Part shown: positions 1-8,467 of the stretch, in pieces
Position numbering within the stretch: position 1 is the stretch's first letter
Layout: every line of letters starts with the position of its first letter
Source of the DNA: Holophagales bacterium
GTDB taxonomy: Bacteria; Acidobacteriota; Thermoanaerobaculia; Multivoradales; JAGPDF01
Assembly (NCBI GenBank): GCA_016699405.1
Contig: CP064972.1
Span: 1,953,501-2,017,500 of the forward strand
DNA: 64,000 bases
Reading direction: 5' to 3'
Translations under genes and position numbers: made by a program
Notes under the pieces: generated by a model
Told to the model about the DNA's origin: nothing
The model's database searches: none
What the model saw: the letters and a program-made list of their open reading frames with translations, nothing else

Positions 1-106
1 CGAGTCCGAAGACCATGCTGGGGTCCTCCGTGGGTAGGGTTCGGAACGCTGGGTCAACGATACACGCAAGCGCCGCCGCTGTCGCGCCGGCGAGAGCCGC
101 GATGGT

Positions 107-370
107 CTAGAAGACGGCTCCGAGCTCGCCGGGGATCGGCGTCCGGCAGGCCGGGCAGACGAGCAGGCGGCCGCTGCGCGGCAGCGAGGAGACGAAGTCG
201 ACCCGGGCGCGGTAGAGGCGGACGACGTGGAGCTCGTGGACCTGCCGCCGGCAGTGCGGGCAGCGTACCGGCTGCTCGAGCCCGTAGACCGCGACCGCGT
301 CGCGCGTCCATTTCGTCTCCGCATCGGCGGTCGGGCCGTCGGGGCGGATGAGGTCGTTCGGTTCGTCCAC
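107..370 (-). CDS. Small zinc-ribbon protein
   Basis: An 87-residue protein on the minus strand with two Cys pairs, CPHC near residue 33 and CPAC near residue 70, spaced like a zinc ribbon. It has no signal peptide or membrane segment, so it is probably cytosolic. I chose the GTG start at 370 because a GGAG lies about 10 nt upstream; a longer frame extending to about 661 has a low-complexity Arg-rich start that looks like read-through of antisense sequence. It is divergent from the methyltransferase-like gene at 514. The role is unknown: zinc ribbons of this size occur in nucleic-acid-binding or assembly proteins, but nothing here decides that. Confidence 0.55.
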   Translation of the reverse strand: MDEPNDLIRPDGPTADAETKWTRDAVAVYGLEQPVRCPHCRRQVHELHVVRLYRARVDFVSSLPRSGRLLVCPACRTPIPGELGAVF

Positions 371-513
371 GGGCGGTCGAGCTCCAGGGTGCTGGGCCGG
401 GTCTGCGACCCGATGCCGCGCTCGACTGATCGTAGCATCGCGCGGTGCCGCGCTTGCCCTCGCGAGCGCGGCTGGAGCTTGCGAGGCGGGCTCGTTCCGA
501 CGATACTGCCTCG

Positions 514-1269
514 ATGCCGTCGCTCGTCCCCGTCCGCCGCCGGATCGTCGCCGTGCTTTACGGGATCGCCTGTCACGGACTCTTCCTCGCCGGGGTCGGC
601 GCCATGGTGGTCGGCCTCTACTTCGGGCTGACGCTCGGGCGGGGACCGTTCCATGGCCCATGGGCTGCCCTGGTCAACGTCCTTCTGGTCGGCCAGTTCC
701 CCCTGCTGCACTCCTACCTGCTGTCCGCGAGCGGCCGGCGGTGGCTGCGCATGCTCGCTCCGCGCGAGCTGGCGGTGGACCTCGAGACGACGGTCTTCGC
801 CGCCATTTCGAGTCTCCAGTTGCTGCTGTTCTTCGTCCTCTGGTCGCCGAGCGGCAAGGTCTGGTGGGAGCCGCAGGGGGGCGCGCTCGTCGCCCACTCG
901 GTGCTTTTCGCCGGGGCCTGGCTCTTCCTCGGCAAGGCGCTCGCCGACGCCGGGCTGCCGCTGCAGAGTGGGGCGCTCGGCTGGATGGCGGTCTTTCGCG
1001 GCGAAGCGCCCCGGTTCGACGGCTTCCCGACGCACGGGCTCTTCCGCTATCTGCGGCAGCCGATCTACCTGGGCTTCGCGCTGACGCTCTGGACCGCGCC
1101 GGTCTGGACGCCCGACCGCCTGGCGCTCGCCATCGCCTGGAGCGCGTACTGCTTCGTCGGGCCGCGCTTCAAGGAGGCGCGCTACCGGCGCTACTACGGC
1201 GAAGCGTTCGACCGCTACCGGGAACGGGTGCCGTACCTCCTGCCGTTGCGTCGGCAGCGCCGGGCCTGA
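514..1269 (+). CDS. Isoprenylcysteine/PEMT-type membrane methyltransferase-like protein
   Basis: A 251-residue integral membrane protein with about five or six hydrophobic segments. Its C-terminal half has the hallmark of the ICMT/PEMT/NnrU superfamily: HGLFRYLRQPIY near residue 175 and a following helix ending RYRRYYGEAFDRYRERVP, matching the usual pattern of a conserved RxxxHPxY-like motif and a terminal EExx...YxxYxxxVPR. Family members transfer a methyl group from SAM to prenylcysteine, phospholipids or thiols (the methanethiol methyltransferase MddA has the same fold); the substrate cannot be read here. The ATG at 514 gives a sensible first membrane helix. It is convergent with rdgC. Confidence 0.7.
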   Translation: MPSLVPVRRRIVAVLYGIACHGLFLAGVGAMVVGLYFGLTLGRGPFHGPWAALVNVLLVGQFPLLHSYLLSASGRRWLRMLAPRELAVDLETTVFAAISSLQLLLFFVLWSPSGKVWWEPQGGALVAHSVLFAGAWLFLGKALADAGLPLQSGALGWMAVFRGEAPRFDGFPTHGLFRYLRQPIYLGFALTLWTAPVWTPDRLALAIAWSAYCFVGPRFKEARYRRYYGEAFDRYRERVPYLLPLRRQRRA

Positions 1270-1284
1270 TCGCTGCCGGAGGGC

Positions 1285-2232
1285 TCAGCCTTCCGGCTCG
1301 TCTTCGACCGGAACCGGCGTCTCGGCGTCGGTCATCCGCGGTCGGAGCTCCCGATACTTCGCGTCGAGCAACTCGAAGAGCGCGCTGATCTTCTCCAGCC
1401 GTTCGTCGAGCAGCTCGGTCCAGTGGTCGTGCCGCGCCGTCTCGACCGACAGACCGTTGACGCGGAACGTCGAGGCTTCCAGGCGGAATCGGTGATCGCC
1501 GGCGACGAGACGGGCCGACAGCAACTCGGCGCCTTCGTCGACGAATCGCAGGAGCTCCGGGATCACCGCCCCGGAAAGCGTCACCTTCGCCTCGCGTGTC
1601 TGCAGCCGGACGCTGCCGGCGAGCGGCTCGACGAGGACATCGCCCTCTTCGACGAGCGCCCGCAGGAAGCGGCAGCCCCAAACCGACTGACCCGGTTCGC
1701 GGACCTCGAAGAACGGGTGCTGGGGCTCGTCTTCGCCCTCCTCGAGCCAGGGCGCGCGGAAGTCGGCCGAGACCCCGAGCTGGCGCAGCAGCAGGAGGAG
1801 ACTGCCGAGGTGGGCCTTGGCGGTGGTGCCGAGCCAGAGCGTCGTGCCGTCGAGGCAGCCTTCGATCACCTTGGCGCGCGGTGCCGTGCGGTGGACGAGC
1901 TCCTCGGCGGCGAGCTCGCGCAGCTCGCGCCGCTTGCGGCTGCCGAGGTACTGCAGGCCGGTCGCGGCGAGCTCGTCGCGCACCAGCTCCTTGAACCGCT
2001 CGGCGACCGCGGTCGGGTCGGGCCGCAGCTTGTCGATGCGGACGCGGAAGGCGAAACGATCGTGACCGACCCGGTAGGGTGCGTCGATCTCGAAGGGCAG
2101 GAAGCCGACGCTCTCGCGCCGTTCGCTCGTGCCGAGCAGCGGCTCGAAGCGGAGCGCGTCGAAGTCCGGTTCCTCGGGGCGTTCGGTGATCGTGAAGCGG
2201 GTGAGGCTGGCGGAACCGGAGAGCAGGCCCAT
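1285..2232 (-). CDS. rdgC: RdgC-like recombination-associated protein
   Basis: A soluble 315-residue protein resembling RdgC, the ring-shaped DNA-binding protein that modulates RecA-dependent recombination. Supporting features are the N-terminal GFLPFEID segment, the mid-protein SRKRRELRELAAEELVHR region followed by a hydrophobic strand-rich stretch (ATLWLGT-like), which correspond to the conserved KRRELK...LLPRAF core of RdgC, and a length close to the usual 300 residues. The start ATG has a GGGAG about 11 nt upstream. The acidic C-terminus is family-typical. The match is made by eye and is moderately divergent from proteobacterial RdgC, so the assignment is good but not certain. Confidence 0.65.
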   Translation of the reverse strand: MGLLSGSASLTRFTITERPEEPDFDALRFEPLLGTSERRESVGFLPFEIDAPYRVGHDRFAFRVRIDKLRPDPTAVAERFKELVRDELAATGLQYLGSRKRRELRELAAEELVHRTAPRAKVIEGCLDGTTLWLGTTAKAHLGSLLLLLRQLGVSADFRAPWLEEGEDEPQHPFFEVREPGQSVWGCRFLRALVEEGDVLVEPLAGSVRLQTREAKVTLSGAVIPELLRFVDEGAELLSARLVAGDHRFRLEASTFRVNGLSVETARHDHWTELLDERLEKISALFELLDAKYRELRPRMTDAETPVPVEDEPEG

Positions 2233-2380
2233 CGTCGAGAGTCTCCCGTGTCGATCGGAGGCATCCGCGACGAGGCGGAGCCGGGGTCGCCGATCTTACA
2301 CGGGCCTCGTGAGGCGTTGCCGGGTGCCCTTGCTGCCGGCGGCGGTGTCGCCGCCGCATCGATGTCGACTCGACGCTCGG

Positions 2381-3460
2381 CTAGCCGTTCCAGTCCCAGA
2401 AGAAGTCGCGATTGGTGAGCTCGGGCTCCGGCTCGTCGTTCGCGTCAGCCGCGGGCGCGGCGGCGGGATCGTCCGGTTCGCCGCGGCGCTCGCCGCGGAT
2501 CCAGGCGAGTTGTTCGGTGAGCCCTTCGACCTCGCGCAACCAGTGGTCGTCGGTGCCGAACTCGGGCCAGGTGCGAGGGAAGATCGGGTCGTTCCAGCGC
2601 CGGGCGATCCAGCCGGCATGCCGCACCATGCGCAGGCCGCGCAGCGGCTCGACCAGCGCCAGCGTGCGACGGTCGAAGGCGCGCATCTCTTCGTAGGCGT
2701 CGAGGAACGCGGCGCGCAGGCCGAGGCTGTCGCGATCGCGGCCGGGGAAGAGCAGCCAGGCATCCTGCACCGCCGGTCCGGCGAGCGAGTCGTCGAGGTC
2801 GACGACGTGGAAGAGACCGTCGCGCAGCAGGAGGTTGCCGGCGTGCAGGTCGCCGTGCAGGCGGATCGCCTCCGTCGGCACGGCGGCCAGGGCGCGGTCG
2901 GCTTCGTCGCAGATCGCCGTGGCGAGGGGAAAATAGCGCTCCGCCACCGAGCGCGGCACGCGATCGTGCGCCGCGAGCCAGGCGAGGTCGGCACGGACGG
3001 TGGCGGTGCCGATCCGCAGCCGATGGGCGAACGGCCGCCGGGCACCGACGTTGTGCAGGCGGGCCACCAGCCGACCGAGGCGCGCGGAGAGCGTCGCGTC
3101 GAGGTCGTCGGGTGCGCGACCGCCGCGCCGCGGGAAGACCGTGTAGAGGATGCCGGCAATCGAGCGCAGGGTGCCGCCGCCGGGGAACGGCAGCGGCGCG
3201 ACGACGGGGATCTCGTCGTCGATCAGCTCGGCGAGGAGGGCGTGTTCTTCGAGAATCTGCGCCTCGCTCCAGCGCTGCGGCCGGTAGAACTTCGCCACCA
3301 CGCGCGTGCGGTCGGCGAGCTCGACTTCGTAGACGCGGTTCTCGAACGAGTTGAGCGGGTAGCAGAGCGGCCGACAGGGCAGCCCGGCGCCCTCGACCGC
3401 TTCGAGCACGCGCTCGGGGGTCAGAGCGAGGAACAGATCGGTCGCCGGAGGTGCGGGCAC
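2381..3460 (-). CDS. srkA: Stress response kinase A (YihE/RdoA family)
   Basis: About 359 residues with the aminoglycoside-phosphotransferase/choline-kinase fold of SrkA, a cytosolic Ser/Thr kinase linked in E. coli to survival of envelope and oxidative stress. Visible hallmarks are LNSFENRVYEV near the N-terminus, VVAKFYRPQRWS (nucleotide-binding Lys), the catalytic loop RLHGDLHAGNLL, the metal-binding DLDDS and the GPAVQDAWLL segment, all in the family order. The C-terminal 40 residues are an acidic/Pro-Ala tail. The GTG at 3460 is preferred; a TTG three codons earlier is possible. A TACCTT -10-like hexamer lies only 7 nt before that GTG, so the transcript may be leaderless. Confidence 0.88.
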   Translation of the reverse strand: MPAPPATDLFLALTPERVLEAVEGAGLPCRPLCYPLNSFENRVYEVELADRTRVVAKFYRPQRWSEAQILEEHALLAELIDDEIPVVAPLPFPGGGTLRSIAGILYTVFPRRGGRAPDDLDATLSARLGRLVARLHNVGARRPFAHRLRIGTATVRADLAWLAAHDRVPRSVAERYFPLATAICDEADRALAAVPTEAIRLHGDLHAGNLLLRDGLFHVVDLDDSLAGPAVQDAWLLFPGRDRDSLGLRAAFLDAYEEMRAFDRRTLALVEPLRGLRMVRHAGWIARRWNDPIFPRTWPEFGTDDHWLREVEGLTEQLAWIRGERRGEPDDPAAAPAADANDEPEPELTNRDFFWDWNG

Positions 3461-3498
3461 GCCCTGCAAGGTAGCACAGGCGCGACAGCCCGCGGCGC

Positions 3499-5622
3499 TC
3501 AGGCGGCGCGGACGAGCAGGAAGGTCATGTCGTCGGAGGGGGCGCCGCCGGCCGTCCAGCGTTCGGCGGCGTCGCGCAGCGCCGCGAGCACCGCGCCGGC
3601 GCCCGAGGGCTCGTCGCCGAGACGACGCACGGCGGCGGCAAAGTGCGCCCGGGCGGCTTCGTAGCCGAGAGGCTCGCCGGTGGGCGACTGCAACTCGGGG
3701 AAGCCGTCGCTCATCAGCAGCAGGTGGTCGCCGACAGCGAGCTCGACCTCGACCTCCTGGTACGTCGCCCCGGGCATCGACCCGAGGGGCAGGCCGGTAA
3801 GCGTGATCTCGTCCACCTCGCCGGTGGCGGCGTGGAGCCAGAGCGCCGGCGGCATGCCGGCCGCCGAGAGGGTCAGCCGCCGCCCGCGCGCCCGGACGAC
3901 CGACAGCGCCATCGCCATCCGGCCGAGCGCCATGCGCTGGATCTGTGCGTTGGCGCGGCCCAGGAAGGCGGCGGGAGCGGCCGCACCCGCCTCGCAGATG
4001 AAGAGGCTCTTGACCACCGTCACCATGGTGGCGGAGGCGGCGCCGTGGCCGGTGGCGTCGCCGATGGCGAGGGTGACGTCTCCGTCGGCGAGCGACTGGC
4101 CGTCGTAGTAGTCGCCGCCGACTTCGGTGGCGGTGTGCATCGAGACGGCCAACTCGAGCCCGGCAACGGGCGGCAGCTCGCGCGGCAGGAGCGAGAGTTG
4201 GAACTGACGCGCCTCCTCGAGCTCGCGCCCCTTGCGCTCGTTCTCGGCGGCCAGCAGGCAGCGGGCGATCTCTTCCTCCTTGCGGAGCTTCTCCTGGGCG
4301 AGCAACTGCTGCTGATTGGCGCGGAGCTGCTCGGCCATGCGATTGAACGTCGTGGCAAGGCGGCCGATCTCGTCGCGCGAGCGCACCGGCACGCGGGCGT
4401 CGAGATCGCCGGCGGCGAGGCGTGAGGCGCCGTCGTTGAGCATCGCGAGGTTGCGCGTCATCCGCTCGGCGAGCGGGAAGATCCCGGCAAGCGCGATCGC
4501 CACCAGTCCAAGGCCGAAGCCGAAATTGCGCGCCGTCGCCCGGCCGAGCGCCGCGAGCGCCTCCGAAATCGGCCGGGCGATGCCGTAGCGCATCCCGCTG
4601 CCCGGATCGCGGCGTGCCACGACGACCCAGTCGCCGACCGCCTTGACCCCGCGGCCACCCTTGGCGGTCGCCTCCTTGAGCCAGGGCAGGCCGGCCAGAC
4701 GGGCTGCGTGCTCGGTGTTCGCGGCGTAGAGCTGATCGCCGGCGTCGATGGCGAAGGGGATCTCTCCCTGTTCGGCATGGGTCTCGGCGAGCACCGCCTG
4801 GAGCAGCTCGCGGGCGCGGATCCGCGCCGTGACGGTGCCGACCACCTTGCCGTTCTCTTCGATCGGGCAGGAGTACTCGCCCTTGAGCACCTGCTCGGCC
4901 GGGCTCGCTGCGATCGCCGGGACGGCCGCCGCGGGCGGTGCGAGGCCGGTGCCGGCCAGGTGAGCGAGCTCGGTGGCGGCTCGGCGCTCGACTTCGCGGA
5001 GCGCCGCACGAGTGTGGAGGTCGGCGTCGTTCCGCTCGGCGGCGGCGCGCGCGCGGGAAGTCTGGGCGAGGGCGCGAGCGACCTCGCGGCGGACGCTCTC
5101 GAGCTCCCGGTGCAGCGCCTGCTGATCGACATCGCTCCAGGTACGGATGACGATGCGCGGCAGGGGGGGCAGCACCGCCCCGCTCGTCCGCGCTGCGGGC
5201 GGCGGGGCCGAGCGAGTCGCGGACCGGGCAGAGATCCCGGGCGGGGTCTCTGCGGCAGAAGGCGGATCCGGAGCCTCCTCCGCCGTCGGCGGCTCGGGGA
5301 CGAAGCGGAGGTCCTCGAAGTAGGGGGCAGCCTCGGCGAGCGAGGCGAGGACCTCGGCGGGCAGGGTCGTCGCCTCGGAGGCGCCCTCAGCGTTCGCCCA
5401 CGCGCCTGCCGGGAGGTCGCGCAGCCGCTCAAGCCGACGACCGACGCCGCTTGCCACACTGGCAACGCGCGTCTCCATCTCCCGGGCCATCAACTCCGCC
5501 TCGAGCTCGGCGGCCTCGCGGAGCGCGGCGCGTGAGGTGGCGTAGCTGTAAAAGGCGATCCCCGACAGGGGGACGGCCGAAAGCAGGAAGAAGGTGAGGG
5601 CGAGGCGGAGTTTGAGCGTCAT
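3499..5622 (-). CDS. Membrane HAMP-SpoIIE (RsbU-type) serine phosphatase
   Basis: A 707-residue membrane signalling protein. A first transmembrane helix spans about residues 6-28, an extracytoplasmic sensor of about 330 residues with an Ala-rich coiled stretch follows, then a second helix near 365-388, a HAMP domain, a coiled-coil linker (residues 440-475), and a PP2C/SpoIIE catalytic domain from about 490. The catalytic metal-binding signatures GGDYYD, GDATGHG and MSDGF are all present. Enzymes of this type dephosphorylate anti-anti-sigma factors in partner-switching pathways. The substrate is not encoded here. It ends 30 bp from srkA and lies 86 bp downstream of the polyketide-type genes, so it could be co-transcribed with either. 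Confidence 0.88.
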   Translation of the reverse strand: MTLKLRLALTFFLLSAVPLSGIAFYSYATSRAALREAAELEAELMAREMETRVASVASGVGRRLERLRDLPAGAWANAEGASEATTLPAEVLASLAEAAPYFEDLRFVPEPPTAEEAPDPPSAAETPPGISARSATRSAPPPAARTSGAVLPPLPRIVIRTWSDVDQQALHRELESVRREVARALAQTSRARAAAERNDADLHTRAALREVERRAATELAHLAGTGLAPPAAAVPAIAASPAEQVLKGEYSCPIEENGKVVGTVTARIRARELLQAVLAETHAEQGEIPFAIDAGDQLYAANTEHAARLAGLPWLKEATAKGGRGVKAVGDWVVVARRDPGSGMRYGIARPISEALAALGRATARNFGFGLGLVAIALAGIFPLAERMTRNLAMLNDGASRLAAGDLDARVPVRSRDEIGRLATTFNRMAEQLRANQQQLLAQEKLRKEEEIARCLLAAENERKGRELEEARQFQLSLLPRELPPVAGLELAVSMHTATEVGGDYYDGQSLADGDVTLAIGDATGHGAASATMVTVVKSLFICEAGAAAPAAFLGRANAQIQRMALGRMAMALSVVRARGRRLTLSAAGMPPALWLHAATGEVDEITLTGLPLGSMPGATYQEVEVELAVGDHLLLMSDGFPELQSPTGEPLGYEAARAHFAAAVRRLGDEPSGAGAVLAALRDAAERWTAGGAPSDDMTFLLVRAA

Positions 5623-5708
5623 CGGGGAGGGCGTCCGGCGCTAGGTACGCGCCGCACGCCGGAAAGGTTCTCCCACCGTTCGGAGGCGCCGGGTCGACCG
5701 GGCGGCGA

Positions 5709-6926
5709 TCAGGGGCGGGTGAGCACGGCCCAGGCGGCCGATCCGCCCGAGGCGAGGCTCGAGGCGAGGATCCGTCGCGCCGGAGCGAGCGCCGAGCCGT
5801 CGTGCGGTGCGAGGCCGAGGGCGGGATCGGCGTTGGCGAAGCCGGCGGTCGGCCAGTCCGCGTTGCCGTCGAGGGCGAGCACCGCCGCGGCGAGCGCGCC
5901 ACCGGAGAACTCGCCGGTCGTCCCCTTCGGAGCGAGCACGGGCGGCAGCGTCTCGCCGAGCGCGCGGTGCAGCACGGCCGCTTCGAGGCGATCGCCACGG
6001 CGCGCGCCCGAGGCGCCCGAGACGATCCGGTCGAGCGACGCGGTGTCGATCCCGTGTCGCGCCAGCCCGCGCGCGAGACCCTCGGCGAGCGGCGCGATGC
6101 CTTGACCCCAGGAGAGCGGCGGCGCCGTCGGGTCGAACCCTCCCCAGGCGGCGTTTACCACGGCGAGCGGTCGAGCGCCGCGCGCGGCGGCCGTCGGCTC
6201 CGACTCGAGCACCAGGACGGCCGCGCCTTCGGCGGCGAGCAGTCCCGTGCGGTCGCGGTCGAATGGGCGCGGACGTTCCCGGCCGTCCGGCTCCGGCAGG
6301 GCGAGGGCGCGGAACCGATCGAGGAGCGCATGGAGCAGCGGCGACATCTCTTCGACCGAGCCGACGAGGGCACGGCCGACGCGCCCGGTGACGACCAGGC
6401 GCGCCCCTTCGGCGAGCGCCAGCAGCGGCCCGGCCTCGCGCTGGGTGATCGTCACGTTCGGCCCGAGCGCCTTGCAGGCGAGCGCCATCTGGGACGCGGG
6501 AGCGCTCGCCACCGACTCGGTGAAGTGGAAGGGCGAGGCCTGGTCGGGGCCGCGGTGAAGAATCGCGTCGAGCATCTGCTCGGTGATCCTCACCGGACCG
6601 AAGGCGGTCGCCATGACGATCCCGGTCGCATCGAATGGAGAGCTCTTCTCGTCGAGCCCGGCGTCGGCAAAGGCGAGGCGCATGGCGGCCACCGCCAGGC
6701 GCGACGGGTAGCTCATCCGCCGTGCGGCTGCCGCCGGGACGAGAGGTGCGAGCGACTCGGCGGGCACCAGCGCGGCCAGGCGGGCGCCGCTCGGGCGATG
6801 GTGTCCTGCCGAGCGATCGACCTCGACCGTCGCCGGTTGGCCGGCGGCGAGCGCCGCCGTCAGGGCGTCGCGCCCCGCGCCGTGCGAGCCGACCCAGCCC
6901 ACGCCGGTCACGACGACGCGGCTCAT
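5709..6926 (-). CDS. Ketosynthase-like chain-length-factor homologue (KS-beta)
   Basis: A 405-residue thiolase-fold ketosynthase homologue. Aligned with the neighbouring KS, the nucleophile-elbow region reads TITQREAGPLLAL instead of TICSACASATLAL, so the catalytic Cys is replaced, apparently by Glu; the two catalytic His motifs are also not recognisable. This is the pattern of chain-length factors (KS-beta), which form a heterodimer with an active KS-alpha and set the chain length. Its ATG overlaps the TGA of the KS gene by one base (TGATG), consistent with translational coupling and 1:1 synthesis. The role as heterodimer partner is inference from sequence and gene order. Confidence 0.8.
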   Translation of the reverse strand: MSRVVVTGVGWVGSHGAGRDALTAALAAGQPATVEVDRSAGHHRPSGARLAALVPAESLAPLVPAAAARRMSYPSRLAVAAMRLAFADAGLDEKSSPFDATGIVMATAFGPVRITEQMLDAILHRGPDQASPFHFTESVASAPASQMALACKALGPNVTITQREAGPLLALAEGARLVVTGRVGRALVGSVEEMSPLLHALLDRFRALALPEPDGRERPRPFDRDRTGLLAAEGAAVLVLESEPTAAARGARPLAVVNAAWGGFDPTAPPLSWGQGIAPLAEGLARGLARHGIDTASLDRIVSGASGARRGDRLEAAVLHRALGETLPPVLAPKGTTGEFSGGALAAAVLALDGNADWPTAGFANADPALGLAPHDGSALAPARRILASSLASGGSAAWAVLTRP

Positions 6927-8146
6927 CACCCGCCTCCCGTGAGGACGACGGCGGCGTTGCTGCCGCCGAAGGCGAAGTTGGTCGAGAGAGCGATCGCCTC
7001 GGCCGCGACCGGGCGCGGCAGGTCCCGCACCAGATCGACGGGGCCCTGCGGGTCCACGGCGCCGCCGCCGGGGGTCGGATGGACGGCGTGCTCGATCAGG
7101 CAGAGCACCGTGGCGACCGCTTCGATCGCCCCGGCGGAGCCGAGCAGATGGCCGACGGCGCCCTTCGTCGAAGTCACCGGGATCCGTCCGGCGCGTTCGC
7201 CGAAGACTTCGGCGAGCGCCGCCCACTCGGCCGCGTCGTTGAGCGGCGTGCCGGTGCCGTGGGCGTTGACGAAGTCGATCTGCGCCGGCTCCAGGCCGGC
7301 GTCGGCGAGTGCCGCGTGGATCGCCCGCGCTACCCCCAGGCCGCTCGGGTCGGGAGCCGTCATGTGGTGAGCGTCGCAGGAGGCACCGGCGCCGAGCAGC
7401 CGGGCGAGCGGCCGGGCGCCGCGTGCGACGGCGTCCGCCTGGCGCTCGAGGACGAGCATCGCCGCGCCCTCGCCGATCGACATCCCTTCGCGGTCGGCGC
7501 GGAACGGACGGCACGGGCTGGGGTCGACGGCGCGCAGCGAGTTGAAACCGGCGAAGGTGAGCTGACAGAGAGCGTCGGCGCCGCCGGCCAACGCCACGTC
7601 GACCTCGCCGCGGCGCAAGTCGTCGAGGGCGTCGCCGAGGGCGAGGGTTGCCGAGGCGCAGGCCGAGCAGATGGTCCGCGTCGGGCCGCTCGCGCCGACG
7701 GCCCGGGCCACGGCGTCGCCCGGCGCGCTCGTCTGTTGGGAGAGCAGCAGTCGGAGCGAGGTGCGCCGGCCGCGGGCGCCGGTCCAGCCGTCGTAGAAGA
7801 GCTCGGTCTCGAAGGTGCCGCCGGTCGAGCAGCCGAAGTAGACGCCGACCCGCCGGTCGCCGAAGCCGTCGGCGAGGCCGGCGTGGGCGAGCGCCTCGTC
7901 GGCGGCCGCGAGACCGAAGCGGTCGGCGAGCGACGCGCCACGGAAGCGGCGCACCGGCGCGACGTCGCCCGGCACCTCGGCGGCGACGCGGGTGCGATGG
8001 GGCTCGACGTCGAATCGGGTCACTTCGCGGATCGACGTCCGGCCCCCGGCGAGCCCGCGCCAGAGCGCTGCGACGCCGAGGCCGTAGCCGGAGACCGCCC
8101 CGATCCCGGTGACCACGACGGCGGGTCGAGGGCGCAGATCGGTCAC
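6926..8146 (-). CDS. Beta-ketoacyl-ACP synthase (FabF/KS-alpha type)
   Basis: A 406-residue elongating ketosynthase with a complete catalytic triad: Cys near residue 165 in CSACASA, His in NAHGTGTPLND and the second His in KGAVGHLLGSAG, plus the C-terminal NFAFGGSNAAV. It condenses an acyl chain on the enzyme with malonyl-ACP. It starts within the last codons of the ACP gene (4-bp overlap) and ends overlapping the KS-beta gene, forming an ACP-KS-KS-beta block typical of type II polyketide or aryl-polyene systems rather than housekeeping fatty acid synthesis. No ketoreductase, dehydratase or malonyltransferase is in the window. Confidence 0.92.
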   Translation of the reverse strand: MTDLRPRPAVVVTGIGAVSGYGLGVAALWRGLAGGRTSIREVTRFDVEPHRTRVAAEVPGDVAPVRRFRGASLADRFGLAAADEALAHAGLADGFGDRRVGVYFGCSTGGTFETELFYDGWTGARGRRTSLRLLLSQQTSAPGDAVARAVGASGPTRTICSACASATLALGDALDDLRRGEVDVALAGGADALCQLTFAGFNSLRAVDPSPCRPFRADREGMSIGEGAAMLVLERQADAVARGARPLARLLGAGASCDAHHMTAPDPSGLGVARAIHAALADAGLEPAQIDFVNAHGTGTPLNDAAEWAALAEVFGERAGRIPVTSTKGAVGHLLGSAGAIEAVATVLCLIEHAVHPTPGGGAVDPQGPVDLVRDLPRPVAAEAIALSTNFAFGGSNAAVVLTGGG

Positions 8147-8445
8147 CCGCGGCCTCCCTGCTCGGTCCGGGAGCGCTCGAGACGCTCGACCAGCGAGACG
8201 ACCTTGGCCACCGAGCCGAAGGACTCGTCGTCCACCTCCGTGCTGGGAATGGCGATGCCGAACTCCCGTTCGAGCGCGACGACGAGCTCGAGCGCATCGA
8301 CCGAGTCGAGGCCGAGGCCGTCGCCGAAGAGCGGGGAATCGAGGTCGATGGCGAACGGGTCGAGCCCGTCGAGATGCAGTGCCTCGACGAGCAAGGTGCG
8401 GATGCGGTCGGCGAGCACCGTGCGAGCCGGCGAGGCGGTGACCAT
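8143..8445 (-). CDS. Acyl carrier protein
   Basis: A 100-residue ACP. The 4'-phosphopantetheine attachment serine is Ser48 in GLGLDSVDALELV, flanked by the usual four-helix pattern (LADRIRTLLVEAL at helix 1 and FGIAIPSTEVDD at the loop before helix 3). It is longer than housekeeping AcpP (about 78) by a 10-residue head and a basic tail. It lies between the halogenase-like gene and the ketosynthase, and overlaps the latter by 4 bp, so it is the dedicated carrier of this locus. Confidence 0.92.
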   Translation of the reverse strand: MVTASPARTVLADRIRTLLVEALHLDGLDPFAIDLDSPLFGDGLGLDSVDALELVVALEREFGIAIPSTEVDDESFGSVAKVVSLVERLERSRTEQGGRG

Positions 8446-8467
8446 GGCGGGGCGCTCCTTCCCGACC

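Noticed and set aside
54..311. Minus-strand open frame overlapping the zinc-ribbon gene
   Set aside because: Its sequence is an Arg/Ala/Pro-rich shadow; the other frame has the two Cys pairs.
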